The translations under genes were made by a program, and so were the position numbers. From Gibbula magus (taxonomy: Eukaryota > Mollusca > Gastropoda > Trochida > Trochidae), in the NCBI GenBank assembly GCA_936450465.1, contig OW388303.1:11625021-11689020 (forward strand): a DNA stretch of 64,000 nucleotides. Reading direction: 5' to 3'. Below the pieces are notes generated by a model. The model was not told the origin of the DNA. It saw only the letters and a list, made by a program, of their open reading frames with translations, and did no database searches. Below are positions 49,927-62,840 of this stretch, in pieces. Every line of letters starts with the position of its first letter. Position 1 is the stretch's first letter.

Positions 49927-50390
49927 TTAAGAATCACCTTGGCTAAATAATCTTTGCACAATTTTAACGGTTCTAAGCCTTTTCATCTAAACATCTAAAC
50001 ATTCTGAACACAGTATTCCTTCTAGTTTGTTCTGGAGAAGAAGATGAAAATAGGTTTTTATGTTTTGACCTGTGAGGGCCTTTTTTATAATATCCACAAT
50101 ATTCAGTTCATAGGCTATTTAACAGTTCTTATTTCACATTGATTACATCAATTTGACAAACATGTCCATAATGGAGACTTGATCTTCAACATATATTTCA
50201 TGTTCCTACTGATTAAGATTAACTGCAATTCTGCATTTCTCAAACCCAAGTTAGGACTCACATATCTAAAAGATGAGATGACCCTCCCTCAGGTATTTTA
50301 TTAAGAACCCACTAAATAGTGAATGAGGTGCACATCAAATATCAGTTCAAAATTCAATTTCAACAGGTTTTTTTAGGCTGTGGCACATAT

Positions 50391-50993
50391 TTGGGGTCAC
50401 AGGGTCGCCAAATTTACACGTTAAAATCCCCATTGGCTAAAGAGTTTACACCCAATATTACAGCTTTCTAGGTCTTTTTGTTCTGGAGAAAAAGATGAAA
50501 ACAGGATTTTAGGCCGTAGCCTGTGAGGCCCTTATTTGGGGCCATAGGGTCACCAAATCTACAATTTAGAATCTCCATTGGCTAAAGACTCTGCACACAA
50601 TATTACAGCCTTCTAGGTCTTTTCGTTCTAGAGAAGAAGATGAAAATGGGATTTTAGGTCATGGCCTCTGAGACCCTTATGTGGGGCCACAGGGTCACCA
50701 AATCTACAATTTAGAATCTCCATTGGCTAAAGAGTCTGTACACAAAATTTCAGTCTTCTAGGTCTTTTCGTTCTGGAGAAGAAGATGAAAATAGGTTTTT
50801 AGATTATGGCCTGTGAGGCCCTTATTTGGGGTCACTGGATCACCAAATCTATAATTTAGAATCCTCATTGCCCAAGGAGTATGCATACAAAATTTCAGCT
50901 CCCTAGACCCAGTGGTTCTGGAGAAGAAGTCGAAAAAGCGAAAAGTTTACGGACGGACGGACGGACAGACGGACGGACGGACGGACGGACGCC
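50391..50993 (-). mobile_element. 145 bp tandem array with (ACGG)n microsatellite, pearl-like
   Basis: About four 145-base units start TTGGGG near 50391, 50536, 50681 and 50826, each with CACCAAATCTACAATTTAGA-like and TCTAGGTCTTTTCGTTCT-like words. Then comes (ACGG)n at about 50951-50990. Element ends are not clear. Confidence 0.65.
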
Positions 50994-51730
50994 ATCCCAT
51001 GCCATAAGCCTGATGAGCTAAAAAGGGTATTAAATGGAAGGTAGTTTAGTATCCTGTGTATTTTTGACTAGGTGTTGAGTCAGCTATTATAAGGTAAAAT
51101 AATTTCATCATTTTTTTCATGAACAATTTTTTTACAAATAGATAATTTCTTTGAGATATGACTGAATGATTTATGACTGTGATTATTAGCTGAAGTAACA
51201 GATAAGTGGTGTGGTATAGAATATAGTTGACAGCACAGAGATTCAATTTCAAATTAAACGACATAGACACTGTTTTGAACATCTTGCCCACACATGGAGG
51301 TTTTATCTTACACATTATTACAAGCTTATCCTTTTTAAACAAACAGCAAACCCCTTCAATTATAACACTCTTAAGAGATTTCAAAGGCTAAAGAAAATAT
51401 CTCAGAGTCTCTTCCTTCATAAACAAATGATAAATTGATGGATGCATATTATCATGAACTATGGTTTCACAAGATGTGCACATACACATTCAGTGACTCA
51501 TTTTCACAATCTATATTATTCAAATGACACTGTCACTGGCATATACAGAAATTAAATGTTATTTTCCCTTTTCACAGTAACATTACCATTTTCATTCAAA
51601 GATAAAAGGCGCTGTATCACTGAAATAAAGTGACCTCTCAAAAATATAAATAAGTGTTACCAAAAGCTAAATAATACTCCTGAATAAATAAAATAGTTCA
51701 AGTGATCTGACTAATGTAGCAATACTTTAA

Positions 51731-52062
51731 AGTGGCAGTAGCATGTTTTTTCGCTCAAATAAGTCGATGAAATGTATTTGAAAAAAAATGTTACTAATAG
51801 CAAAATACCCTTCTCTCTTCAGAAAATCAAGTTAAAAAATGAGTGTACATGGTTCCGTAAAACCATGAGAAATGTTTATGTCCTTTGAAATAATAAAATG
51901 TGTTCACAATAAAATGGCCACCATGCAATTTTTGCATTATATGCAACACCGTTTGGGTAATAAGATGTTTTACCCTCTAAAGTCTATATAAATGACATGA
52001 ACTATCATTACAAATGGGAAATTTGAAAAAATAAAATTTGAAAAAAACGTGCTACTGCCCCT
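51731..52062 (+). mobile_element. nested TTAA MITE, AGGGGCAGTAGCAC family
   Basis: TTAA at 51727-51730 and 52063-52066; starts AGTGGCAGTAGCATG and ends CGTGCTACTGCCCCT; 332 bp. Confidence 0.85.
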
Positions 52063-52263
52063 TTAACACTCACAGCATAGTTCTAAATATGATACAATGA
52101 TGGAATGGTCAACCATCTTACTGTCTGAACTCTCAAATTCACATGAAACCTACAAATCTACCTCTCACACTGAAGAGTTCCATACCATTGTAGCTTTATA
52201 CGGATAACCGTTTCCTATGGATACGGCTTATCGGGTCATGTAATGAGATGTTTTACCCATTAA

Positions 52264-52752
52264 AGGTGCATCCATTGTGTTTCATAAAATCTTATTTGGC
52301 TTTAATACGTTCCAACTCATCACACGTGCTGTCTACAATAGAAATAAATTCACTCAGCTTGCATATTTATCCCTAATCGCCAAATATATCATAATTACTA
52401 GTTTCCAATTAAAATTGAGTAACATCATTATGCATCTGCAGAAACCAAAACTACACGTCCCATTTACATGCACAGTAGTTATGTGACCTATTGAACATTA
52501 TCTACTCAAATTTGTCGTTTTGGCTGTTATAATAAGATTCAAAAATTACCTTTGACTCATTGACGCGCGACACACGCTGTGCATTGTCCGGTTTTCGATC
52601 AGAAATCACTACTTTTACCTTCATATCGTCAATATACTAAGTCTTCTGTCATCAAAATGGTAGTTTTCGGTAACAGTCGGTACTTCTCGATAAAGTAACA
52701 CCATTTATAACGTTTTCAATATGTGACCCCCAACAACACAATGGATGTACCT
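52264..52752 (+). mobile_element. nested TTAA MITE, AGGTGCATCC family
   Basis: TTAA at 52260-52263 and 52753-52756; AGGTGCATCCATTGTG pairs with CACAATGGATGTACCT; 489 bp. Confidence 0.9.
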
Positions 52753-52959
52753 TTAACGTACCAATGTATTGTAAAAACTTTAATAATACATGGCAAATAT
52801 AAGAAAAGAAAATATGCAAAAAACATGCTACAGCACCTTTAATGTTGTTTATTGTTACTAGTAATCATTAAGTAAGTTATTGGAGCATTTAATTTCTGTA
52901 AGGCATTTCATTGTAGAACATGTAACATCTTATGAGTTATATTTATATGCGTATTATAC

Positions 52960-53175
52960 ATCAGTTAGATCACTTGAACCAACTTCAAGCGGTCATTTTA
53001 ATGGGAACACCTTAAAATAGCCGCCCAATAGAAAATGGACTCACATGGCTTAACCGAACAATGTCCATTCGTTTCAGAACTCTTTTTATTGATTCAGGAG
53101 TATTATTTAGCCATTGGTAACACTTATTTACATATTTGTGAGATCACCTTATTTCAGTAAGAAAAACGTGCTACA
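52960..53175 (-). mobile_element. fragment of the AGGCACTGTAGCAC MITE family
   Basis: Shares ATGGACTCACATGGCTTAAC, TTGATTCAGGAG and a decayed ACGTGCTAC end with 57464-57995. Confidence 0.65.
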
Positions 53176-54130
53176 ATCAAATATTCTTATGATTCAGTGA
53201 CTCTAGTGGATTCAGTGTGTTGTAAAATAAGTATAAATGTTTCTTAAAGTTATTAATGCTTTTAAACATTATGAACAAAAATAACATGTTGGTAAAGGTT
53301 TTCTTTAACAATGTAACACAACAAAATCATGTTTTTGACACAGTGAGATTCAATGTTCCAAAAACTATTTACATGTGATACAATGTAATGTTAAATATTA
53401 TACAATCATATAACTTGTTCATAAAGGTTTTAAAACAATGTAACACAATAAAACAAAGTACAAAGTAAAACTTGTACAACTTGTTAAGACACATTGTAAT
53501 TGAACTTTCCAAAACTAATTACATGTTTTACAATGAACCACAATGATTCTTTATCATATTCCATGGCTATATAGATTCAAAAGAAAGAAATTATATGTTC
53601 ATCCAACATAACAAAGTACAATGCTATATAATGAGGTAATCATATATAAAAGTAACATATTCAATTTAATAACATGTCTGTATCATCAAATTTAATTTTG
53701 ACACAAAGTTTAGTGATTTAACATAAAATACCAAATTAATTTCAAGTTCAACACTATCTGATTTGATAACAAACATGAGATCAATTTTGATTACACTAAT
53801 AACCTTGATTGCATGAAGTGAGAAATATGAATTGCATGAAAGTAAATATTATTCATATTTAAAGCTGTTTTAAAAAAAATCAAATTGATTGCTTTACAAT
53901 GAAAATACCAATTGTGTGAAAGGCAAGCAAGGTTATTTATTACACAAAATCGGGACAAATTATAAATAGTTTGAACATAATAATTGTTTAACTGCAATAT
54001 ACAGTAAAACTGTGAAAACATATTTTGCTCATAGATGATGATATTTTGACTAAAGGTAATGATGTAATTAGATAAACTTTGTGAGATAATTACGACACAT
54101 CTAAGACCTGTGTCACACGTACCTGTTGTT
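53176..54130. other. no gene seen
   Basis: Very AT-rich DNA with many ACATGT/CAATGTAAC words but no clear repeat structure or coding signal. Confidence 0.5.
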
Positions 54131-54671
54131 GTTTCAATGTCCACACTCAATATACACCGGTGACATGTCAACTAGATTGCATCACCATGTAGAAGCGACA
54201 CAGCACCGGTCGAGTTGATGTCATTTGCCGTTCTCTTATGATGTTATTCGATCGTACCTATAAATCATGCACAGTCCATTTGACGAAGTCGCAAGCTGTT
54301 GACAATAATATTAAGACATTTGAGTTGTCTTCGTGTCGATCTGTAGTTGATGGGAGTGGTTGCAGGGTTAGAGGTTTATCCTTTCAGTTTCCTACATTCC
54401 GAGGCAAATATCATTATCAACACGAGATCCCAACACAACACTGCAATAGGCAACGGGTTTTATAGGTCACCGTTCAACGAAAAATGGTAGCGTTAATTGC
54501 GAACAAAGGGTACGTCTATTGCAATGTTTAGGATACGTGACCAACGTAGATGTGTTTGCTGTACCTTATAGCTATCTAACAACATCAAACGGATTACCAT
54601 GCTAATCTACCGATAGGAATAACTCGCAGACTTTCCATCTGCGGTTTCCCGGCCATGTAATAACCTCTCAC

Positions 54672-54765
54672 CTCTGTCCCGTGACCTCTGACCTCGCGGC
54701 AGTGTCAGCTGTCGGACGCCGATGACAGAAATGTTCGGTCGTGTTGTGTTGAGTTGTTTCACGTG
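54672..54765 (-). promoter_or_regulatory. candidate non-coding first exon and promoter of ALDH18A1
   Basis: A GC-rich island in AT-rich DNA. On the minus strand a good donor, GACAGAG|GTGAGAGG, ends an exon-like block at 54672. Upstream are a perfect DR1 (AGGTCAGAGGTCA, 54682-54694) and a CACGTG E-box (54760-54765). It would give a ~7.3 kb first intron to the acceptor at 47362. It may instead belong to another gene. Confidence 0.35.
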
Positions 54766-54859
54766 ACGACGGTGTGCTTTAACATGTAGGCCTACTAAAG
54801 TTCATATAGATACAACCCATTTTTACCCACAAATCTACCAAGTGTCAAAGTCCATTTAT

Positions 54860-55325
54860 TAGGGCTGTGTATTGCCTCAATTTTTGTATTGCGATACGTA
54901 TTGCTGAACTGTAATGTATTGCAATACGTACCACAATATATTGCAAGATCCTCTGACATCGAGATATTTCTCTAGAAACCATTTTAACTAGTGCCAATGA
55001 TATTGCAACATGCTAAATGAATCTACATTCAACTTTTATACTTCTTTTTGCAGTTTAAACATGACACATTTGATAAAATGACTTTCAGATCTTTAAAAGG
55101 TTCATTGTAATACAGTCCAACATACATTCTAGCACTTCAAAACAATTTTCTTAATACTATTTAAGCCAGTTAATGTGCTTTTTACAATATGAATGAATAA
55201 ATTTTACTTAATATTTGTTGGTGCAATACAATGTATATTGCGATATGAAAATCGTATTGCAATACGTGTATTGCACAACTCTGTATTGCAATATATTGGT
55301 ATTGCAATAATATTGCACAGCCCTA
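54860..55325. mobile_element. hAT-type MITE, 466 bp, perfect 8 bp target duplication
   Basis: TAGGGCTGTG begins it and CACAGCCCTA ends it. CCATTTAT flanks it at 54852-54859 and 55326-55333. The body is rich in palindromic GTATTGCAATAC words. Confidence 0.88.
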
Positions 55326-55333
55326 CCATTTAT

Positions 55334-55950
55334 ACTTTCTACTTTTATCTCATGTATGGAATACAGGTATGTTGCGTCAGAACGGCATGCAGTCATGATG
55401 CCTAACTTCGCAATGACACGTGTTTATATTTTTGTCTCTTTCAGAATAAACTATTCGAATTCATTAAAAGAGATTTTTTAAAAGTATTTGCTATGCATAT
55501 TTATCATTTATATATTACATATTATGTTCAGAAAAATTAAGGTAATATAAACCTATGATATGACGAAAAATATATATCATACGTCTACGTGAAAAGGATA
55601 AAGCTGTAAAAAAAAATCCCAGTCGCACAATACTAACATAAAACTTGCATGATTTGCATATAATTAAACAATGTTTCAAAAAATTATTGTCTTGTCTTTC
55701 ATTTTACTAGTTATAACTGTTATAAGATATAGGCCTACATGCCTTGTTTACACTGACCAAATACTTATATTATTAAGAAACTGTAAATGTAATCAAATAG
55801 TTCTGTGAGTCATCTGAATTATATCAACGCCTAAAACATAATTTAGAAATTCATAAGTCAGCACTCAGTACTGAATAAACACTTCTGAGAATAACGTTTC
55901 CCCGGAAGCACTCGTAAAATATCACATCGTTGCTGCAAGATCTCGGCCAT
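55334..55950. other. no gene seen
   Basis: AT-rich and without recognisable elements. Confidence 0.5.
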
Positions 55951-55953
55951 GTT

Positions 55954-56008
55954 CAAGAGAGGCTTCAAAGTAATCGCTCAATTAGCGATTACTTTTAAAC
56001 CTCTCTTG
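55954..56008. repeat. near-perfect short hairpin, 25 bp arms, 5-base loop
   Basis: CAAGAGAGG...AAAGTAATCGCT pairs with AGCGATTACTTTTAAACCTC plus TCTTG with two mismatches. Further inverted words (TAGCGCTACGTAGC; TTGAGCGCTACATTGAGCG) follow to about 56150, so it may be one end of a larger foldback element. Confidence 0.75.
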
Positions 56009-56159
56009 GACGCGATTGCTCAATGTAGCGCTACGTAGCAAGGCGAGCAAGCCTCGAGGAATTGCACCGTGTCGTTCAGGAGAGAATGAGCACTATTTGA
56101 GTGCTACTTGAGCGCTACATTGAGCGACCAATGAGCAATTATAAGCGCTCGCTGTTATG

Positions 56160-57460
56160 GAGCCCTGATGTTGCTATTTATTTCAAGATTTGATGTTTAC
56201 CAAATATATATTTCTTCATGTAAACGACCGTGTGTAACCTTTGACACATTATTTTTAAAATGTCAGTATATGTATCGCTTATATACATATCTCGTAAATC
56301 ATGTTAATATGTCAATGGGGCAATGTACACCCTTGATCAAAGTACAGGCGAAATATTAAAATTCGGACGTCGCCAAGGACGCAATCTAAGTGCTCAAAGG
56401 AGAAAATGCCAATCAAACTGCTTATTTCATTGTATCAAAAACGTGACTAGTTATACCAGTCTAAATTATTGACGACATATGCCGTTCATGGCAGGGGTTG
56501 GATTAATACTTGAACCAGCTTCGCTGTTCTTTGATGAAAAGCGTAACGCAACTCTCCATTTTAATGATATTAACTATCTTATCTGATAGTGTTATCTAAA
56601 GACATATCTGTGCAAAGAGACATATTTACGATTTTTATTTTGCTGATATTTTATTATTAGTTAAGTAGTGAATGGTCGAAATCGCGAAAACTCATATGGT
56701 TAAATTTCGTAACTATAGAAATGATCATGTATATTATATTGTGGTAATTAAACTGTGTAGGTACATACTATTTTTCTGTGCGATTAAGTGTATATTTGCA
56801 CGTGAAAGAAGATACTCTCAATAACAGCAGTTTAGACTACCTTTAACCACCTATAGACACTATCACATTTACATACAGAGGCGAAATAGTTTGCATCTGT
56901 CCTTGATAACCAACAGTTCTATAATTTAGATAGACAATTTGTTACGACATGTTGAAGGTTTTGATGAGTTAAGATTTACATTCAGCAGTTTATTTTAAAA
57001 GATCAGTACATGGTTTCACAAAGCAACCTTAACTAGGGTTAACTTTAATCCCAATTCATTAACATTACACTAAAGTCACCTTAGTGAATTACGATCACCT
57101 AAGTGTACATGTTTTGTGAAAGGGGCCCCAGAACAGTAGATCCGGGACTTGCTCGGCGAAGTATATTTTCTAGAACTGTTTGAGAGGCATTCTAGAAGTT
57201 GGTGTAATAGAAGGACAAAGATATTTCATAGATGATCGACTTATTTATTTCACAATGGCGACGATTCGGTATTTCTGGAGGCGAAATAACAAATACCTTG
57301 TTGCAAGTTACACATTTCTACATGCTACACTACAACTTATCCTAATAATGTGTATTCGCAGTTTGATGGACAGAAATAAAATTCACATACGGTAACAACT
57401 CCTTAAAATAAGTCTCCACAAAATACCGTCGGTTACACAGTCTCTTTAGACAGTTATGTT
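56160..57460. other. no gene seen
   Basis: AT-rich. A small foldback with GTTTCACAAAGC and GTTTTGTGAAA ends lies at about 57012-57122. Confidence 0.5.
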
Positions 57461-57463
57461 TAA

Positions 57464-57995
57464 AGGCAATGTAGCATGTTTTTTGTATGTCATGTTTTAT
57501 CAAATATGCCATGTATTATCAAGTTTATACAATACATATTTACTTATGAGGGTAAAACATCTCATTACACGACCCGACAAGCTGTTTTCATAGAAAACGG
57601 TTATCCGTATTGGAGGAAAATGGAATGACGTTTTAAGCGACAGTGTGAGACGTAGATTTGTATAGGCCTCATGATAATTTGGAGTTATGACAGCAGGATG
57701 ATTGGCCATCCCACTATTGTATCATATTTAAAACTCTACTTTGAGTGTTTAGGTATCGCTACATCATGCAGTCAGGTCTCTTGAACTATACCTTAGAGCG
57801 GTCATTTTAATGTGAACACATTAAAATGGCAACTCGAAGGGAAATGGACTCGCATGGCTTAACCGAACCATGTACATTTGTTTTAGAACCCTTTTTTTAT
57901 TGATTCAGGAGATTTATTTAGTCATTGGTAACACCTATTTACCTTTTTGCGAGAGCATTTATTCAGTTCAGTATTAAGAACGTGGTACAACGCCT
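57464..57995 (-). mobile_element. TTAA MITE, AGGCACTGTAGCAC family, uninterrupted
   Basis: TTAA at 57460-57463 and 57996-57999; AGGCAATGTAGCATG starts it and CGTGGTACAACGCCT ends it; 532 bp, inverse of 51607-52838. Confidence 0.85.
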
Positions 57996-57999
57996 TTAA

Positions 58000-58735
58000 A
58001 TCTTTAATTGAATCGAATTATGTATTGGTTGGGGGTAGTTCATATTCACACGTGTTTTCCCCGCTAAGCATGACTCACGCCATTCTCTATCATTGGCTTA
58101 TTTATGATTGGTTGTACTTCTGTGCCAGAGGTTACTGACTGCACTGCCAAATCCAAGTAGAGCACAAAGCATACATTAGCCAGTGCTAGAGACTTGTGCA
58201 TGTTAATATTATATCTCGAGAAGGAAGTTGTTTGGACACAAGCATGTAAGAAATTACGAATGACATCTATCGACCTGCCTAGTTCTCTGTTTGAATAAGA
58301 GACTGTAAACACCCCTCTCATACAGTTACACTGTGTTTGCTTATACATTTCAACTGATAACATTTCCACAGTGTGTGATTGTACTTGAGTCAGGTACACA
58401 CAGAATTGTCCAACATTGTCATTACACGGTTTAAAGATACTTAATATTTATTGCTTTGAAATTCCATTCAGAATTCCATTCCACGAAGGTATTGGTTTAC
58501 TTTGATTGAAAAATAAAGTGAAACAGAATTGAAGGAACAAAGAAACACTGTTGCGAGCCATCTGTCATCTGTCACATTGCCTTGAAATCTAGTGTACATA
58601 TACGACGTTTGTGAATACAAACAGATACAAAGCTAGTCGAACCCGCTTATACAGTATATGTAAATCTAACAAATGTGTCTACACGAACTGTCTTCAGTCA
58701 TCGATACGGTCTTTGTATATGTGACATACATAAAA
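58000..58735. other. no gene seen
   Basis: Short open frames only, without recognisable domain or repeat. Confidence 0.45.
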
Positions 58736-58857
58736 CAGGAATATATTTCTGGATAACAACGTCTTTACTGTGAAAATACACGACGTTTCGGTATAGGACG
58801 ATTTTTTAAACGTCGTGTATTTCCACATTAAAGATTGTTATCCAGAAAATATTCCTG
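58736..58857. repeat. foldback, ~52 bp arms
   Basis: CAGGAATATATTTCTGGATA...ATACACGACGTTT pairs with AAACGTCGTGTAT...TATCCAGAAAATATTCCTG around a short loop. Confidence 0.85.
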
Positions 58858-59349
58858 TTCTCCAGTCATGGAGTATGGGAGGCAATGACTTCAGTAACAT
58901 TTGTTGGGAGCGGATGCAATATATGTGTGCTACGTGCAAAGAATTGAGGCTGTTGTATAAGCTTCTGCTGTTCTTTCTTTGAGACCAATCCTAGTTAAAA
59001 GGAAAAAGTAATATATTTAATTAACATTCCATATATGCACACTAAACATCATATAAACGAATGTCAAAGAGCATCAATTACATTCACAAATTTAATTTTT
59101 ATGCAATTAATTTCTGAAATATGAACTTAAATTACCTAACCTGGAAACCTCTTTATGACGATAACCGAGAACATCTCATCAGATATCAACTAACTTCGTC
59201 ATCTGTCATAATCTATGACATTAAGATGCATCTATTGTTGAGTGGGAGATGTTTACGCTGACTCACAGATGTAAATGACTAGTCAGTGAATCGGGTAATG
59301 CTATGTATCATGTGTTTCCTTTGTATCGTTCAGATTGTAAACCTGTTAT

Positions 59350-59785
59350 CAGTCTGATTAAAATCGACCTTGTTCCGAGGAATAACATTTGCAAAATAAT
59401 GCATCTGCCTGGATACGAACAGGTTCTGTAGAGTACTCGCCACAAGGTCTGAGAACACCCCGTATAGGCGAATCAGTTTAGCGTAGCCAAAGCCCAGGCT
59501 AATATATAGCTGACCAATCACACCTTAGTTTTTAAAAGGTCTCTGTTTTGAAAGCATTCGGAACAGCCGAAGGGATAGCTGTTTCGAGTTATCTGCCCCT
59601 AGCTTCTTGCACCGAAAGCTTTTGTTGGACGTCTTGTGATTGGTTTGCGTCAGAACATGGGAATCTACGGGCTGTTATCAGATGGTTTGGCGTGGAAACC
59701 CCTGAACGATATGAGTTCGTATCCCGGTAGATGCACTAGTTTGCAAATTTTATTCATCGGAAAATCGTCAATTTTAATCAGACTG
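59350..59785. mobile_element. MULE-like MITE, third copy, 436 bp
   Basis: Same CAGTCTGATTAAAATCGACC start and TTTTAATCAGACTG end. The flanks AACCTGTTAT (59340-59349) and AACCTTATAT (59786-59795) are an 8/10 match, a decayed duplication. Confidence 0.8.
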
Positions 59786-60000
59786 AACCTTATATCAAAT
59801 TAGTTGTGAGGTATCAAGATTGAACTACTTTTAGGACACAGTTGAAGATCAAGGGAATCCACAAAAATCAAGTAGACAACGAACTGAGGTCTCATTCTGA
59901 TTAAACCGTATTTATTAAAAATAATGGATAGGGTGCAAATTATCTTAACTTAGTGAATCCCTTTCCTTTAAGGAGTAATAGAAAAAACTAACAAAAATAA

Positions 60001-60987
60001 TTAGGTCTTCATAGTCTGGAAGACGTATTGTTATTATGCGAATCCTTATTATTATTATTATTTCCACGATTTTTGTTGGTCGTGCCCAGACCTAATGGCT
60101 TAACCGATTTTGATGAAACTTTCAGGGGTTGTAGAATTCAATGTGATCTGGATCTGTGTCGAACGGATTTTTGATTGCTGTCCTCATTAAAGGTCCAGCT
60201 CGATTCTAAATTTCGATTTTTAACATTGGAAAAAAATTCAAAATGGAGCTAGAGACTTGAAACTTTTTTTAAAAGATGCACAATGACAATGTTAACAAAA
60301 AAGTGGCGAATTCGTCAGTCACGTGGTTCAGTCGCCATTTTGATTTTTGTCACTTTTTTAAAGTGTCCGACCCCATGTACCTTTGACCATCTTCTTCTCT
60401 GAAGATACTTGCACCACGAATCTGACATTTATTTTTGTATGTAGCTGAAGCATTGGTGAATAGAATTTGAATTTTGTAGAAGGGTAATCGTAATACTTTT
60501 TGCACAGTGACCTTTCAAAGTTGGGCGACTTGTTACATTGGACCTACTTCAAGGGGACATTACTCCAACTTCCCGATCTTACAATTGCATGAAATTTTCA
60601 GGGCTATTAGATCAATATATTGGCTTAAGGAATCAATAATAAAATCGCTCGCGAACAGTCATTTCCGGTCACAAATAAGGCTGAAAAATGACAGGAAATC
60701 ACGATTTTGAATTTTAACATGGGGAAAATTTTAAAAATTGAGATAGAGACTTGCAACTTTTATTAAAAGATGGGCAATGACAATGCAAGCAAAAAAGTCA
60801 ATCATGGCGAATTCGTAGGTCACGTAGTTTTGGCGCCATCTTAATTTTAAAATTACATTTATGATTTTTTTAGGTTTTCTCAGTACATTATAAAATGTTA
60901 CGAATGGAAGTTTTGACAGAACAATGTTTGTGACATTCCTCGATCAAACATGGAGCTGAGGATCAAGCAGAAGTCTTGAAGACCTAA
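60001..60987. mobile_element. unclassified repeat bounded by TTAGGTCTTC/GAAGACCTAA
   Basis: A 10-base inverted terminus encloses two direct copies of a block containing GACTTG(A/C)AACTTTT, AATGACAATG and GGCGAATTCGT (about 60250-60350 and 60745-60840). No coding signal was seen. Confidence 0.5.
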
Positions 60988-62840
60988 GTATTGACGCGTC
61001 AATCCTAGTTTTAATCTTCTTTATTATGAACAACAAAAAAGACGTTCATTGGCTATACGTTAATTCAATTGAATTGAAACATATTTACACTAATATAATT
61101 AAATGAATAGAGGTTAGTCGAATACTTTAACAGGAGCAATATTTTGTGTTTTGACTGTTTGTTTTGCTATTTCAAATAATTTACAGACAGTGATTGCAGG
61201 GTCAATATATCAATGTATAGTCGCAGTGGTGTTGCCCTCTTTCTCATGCACTATTGTGATATTTGTATATGTGTGTATTCATCGCTCAATAATGGTACTT
61301 ACAGTTATGAACATTTCCGTTTATATTCCATACATCACTTGCTTGAAAACGACATTATTATCTATGTCTGAACGTCTCCTCCTGAGAATAAACAAGTTGT
61401 TTATCCATGAAATTGTCTCCATCCTTGAAACATACAGGGTTAACATTATTATAATTACGTAGTTGTCTTATATATTGAATAGCGTTACACTAAGTAATCA
61501 TTAGTAGTGAATACAAATGGAAGCACATGCACATTGAAACAACGGGACTTAATTTCATACCATAAGTATAAATACATCTAATGTAACGATAGGGGTGGTC
61601 TTTTTCTAGAATCTACACATACGTATGTTTTCAATGTACATAGATAATTCAATAAGTAAACAACGCTATTCTATAAGCATAAATGAACTTATCGCTTGAT
61701 ACTTTCTTATGACACACATGCATTTTTGAAATGCATACAATGCATACAAATTGACACTTACTGAATTGTGAACGACACGTGCCTGTTTGGGAAGAATATT
61801 TTTATATACTTTTTGGAAAGTAAATGATTTTTCTCATGTTCTATAATGGTTTGGCTTCTTGGTGCATGGCACTTGGTATCTACAAGATTACGTATATACA
61901 TACAATAACTATCTTGATAATACTGTGTTATGGAAATAAAGATTTTTAACCTTTCCACACCGACGCCTAATAGGGACGAGCTGACGCATCCATCATACTT
62001 TTTTAAAGGTAATATCGCTGTGAAATGACACCTTTTCTTTGGTCAAACTGTTAATAGACTAAAAAAACCTAAACGTTTCTGATTTACTGTGATCTACAGG
62101 CTTAGCTGGAAAGTATTTTAATGGGTGTTTTATTGTAAAAATGTCAAAGGACAAGATGCTTCTTTGTAGAAGGGAACTCATGTGGAACAATGATTCTGAT
62201 ACAGCTGTTAAGTTGATGTATCAACGTTATGTTCAACTAGCAACAGTTGAAGGAAAAGTGACAGTTTATGAATAGGCAATTATATCTTGGAATGAAATAA
62301 GGATTCGTATTTCAAATATGATTTTACAACAAGCAGGTCGTAAAGTACCATTGCGGGACAATTTTTTTTATTGAGACCTTACTTTCAGGTATTTATTAAT
62401 TATGTAAATTATGTAGATAGACAGACTGATATAGTTTTTATAGTGTCACAAGTTAAGTCTACATCGCAAAGACCAAAGACATAAATATATCTTATAACCA
62501 GCAGATATTTGGCTTATGAGACATTTTTCAGGATAAAAGTGTACACAATATACAACCGGCAAATATAGATGTGTAAGGTTGCAATTGTACAGAGTGAAAG
62601 TATTAGCTTAACGATAATAACCACAATGATGCATTACTGTGCAAGGTTTCAAGAAGGACAATATTTATGTTTTATATTCCTTCACACACACTATAGCCAT
62701 TAAGGATGAATATAGGAAAACAGTAATTTCTTGATAATAAGACAATTTACGCCCGTGGTGGACCAGTCATTGTGCACATTTTTAGGCAATCATCAATTTG
62801 GTGCAAGACTTTGAACTCCTGATGTGATTTATGGAAAGTT
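60988..62840. other. no gene seen
   Basis: AT-rich. A 103-codon hydrophobic frame at 61151-61462 is judged a chance frame. Confidence 0.45.

Larger units (their letters stand above)
51607..52838 (+). mobile_element. TTAA MITE (AGGCACTGTAGCAC family) hosting two other TTAA MITEs
   Basis: Starts AGGCGCTGTATCAC and ends CATGCTACAGCACCT before TTAA. Removing the insertions at 51731-52062 and 52264-52752 restores a continuous match to 57464-57995 (inverse). Confidence 0.75.

Noticed and set aside
61151..61462. A 103-codon frame with hydrophobic stretches, possibly a membrane protein
   Set aside because: It lies in AT-rich DNA where chance hydrophobic frames are common; there are no family motifs or clear splice context.
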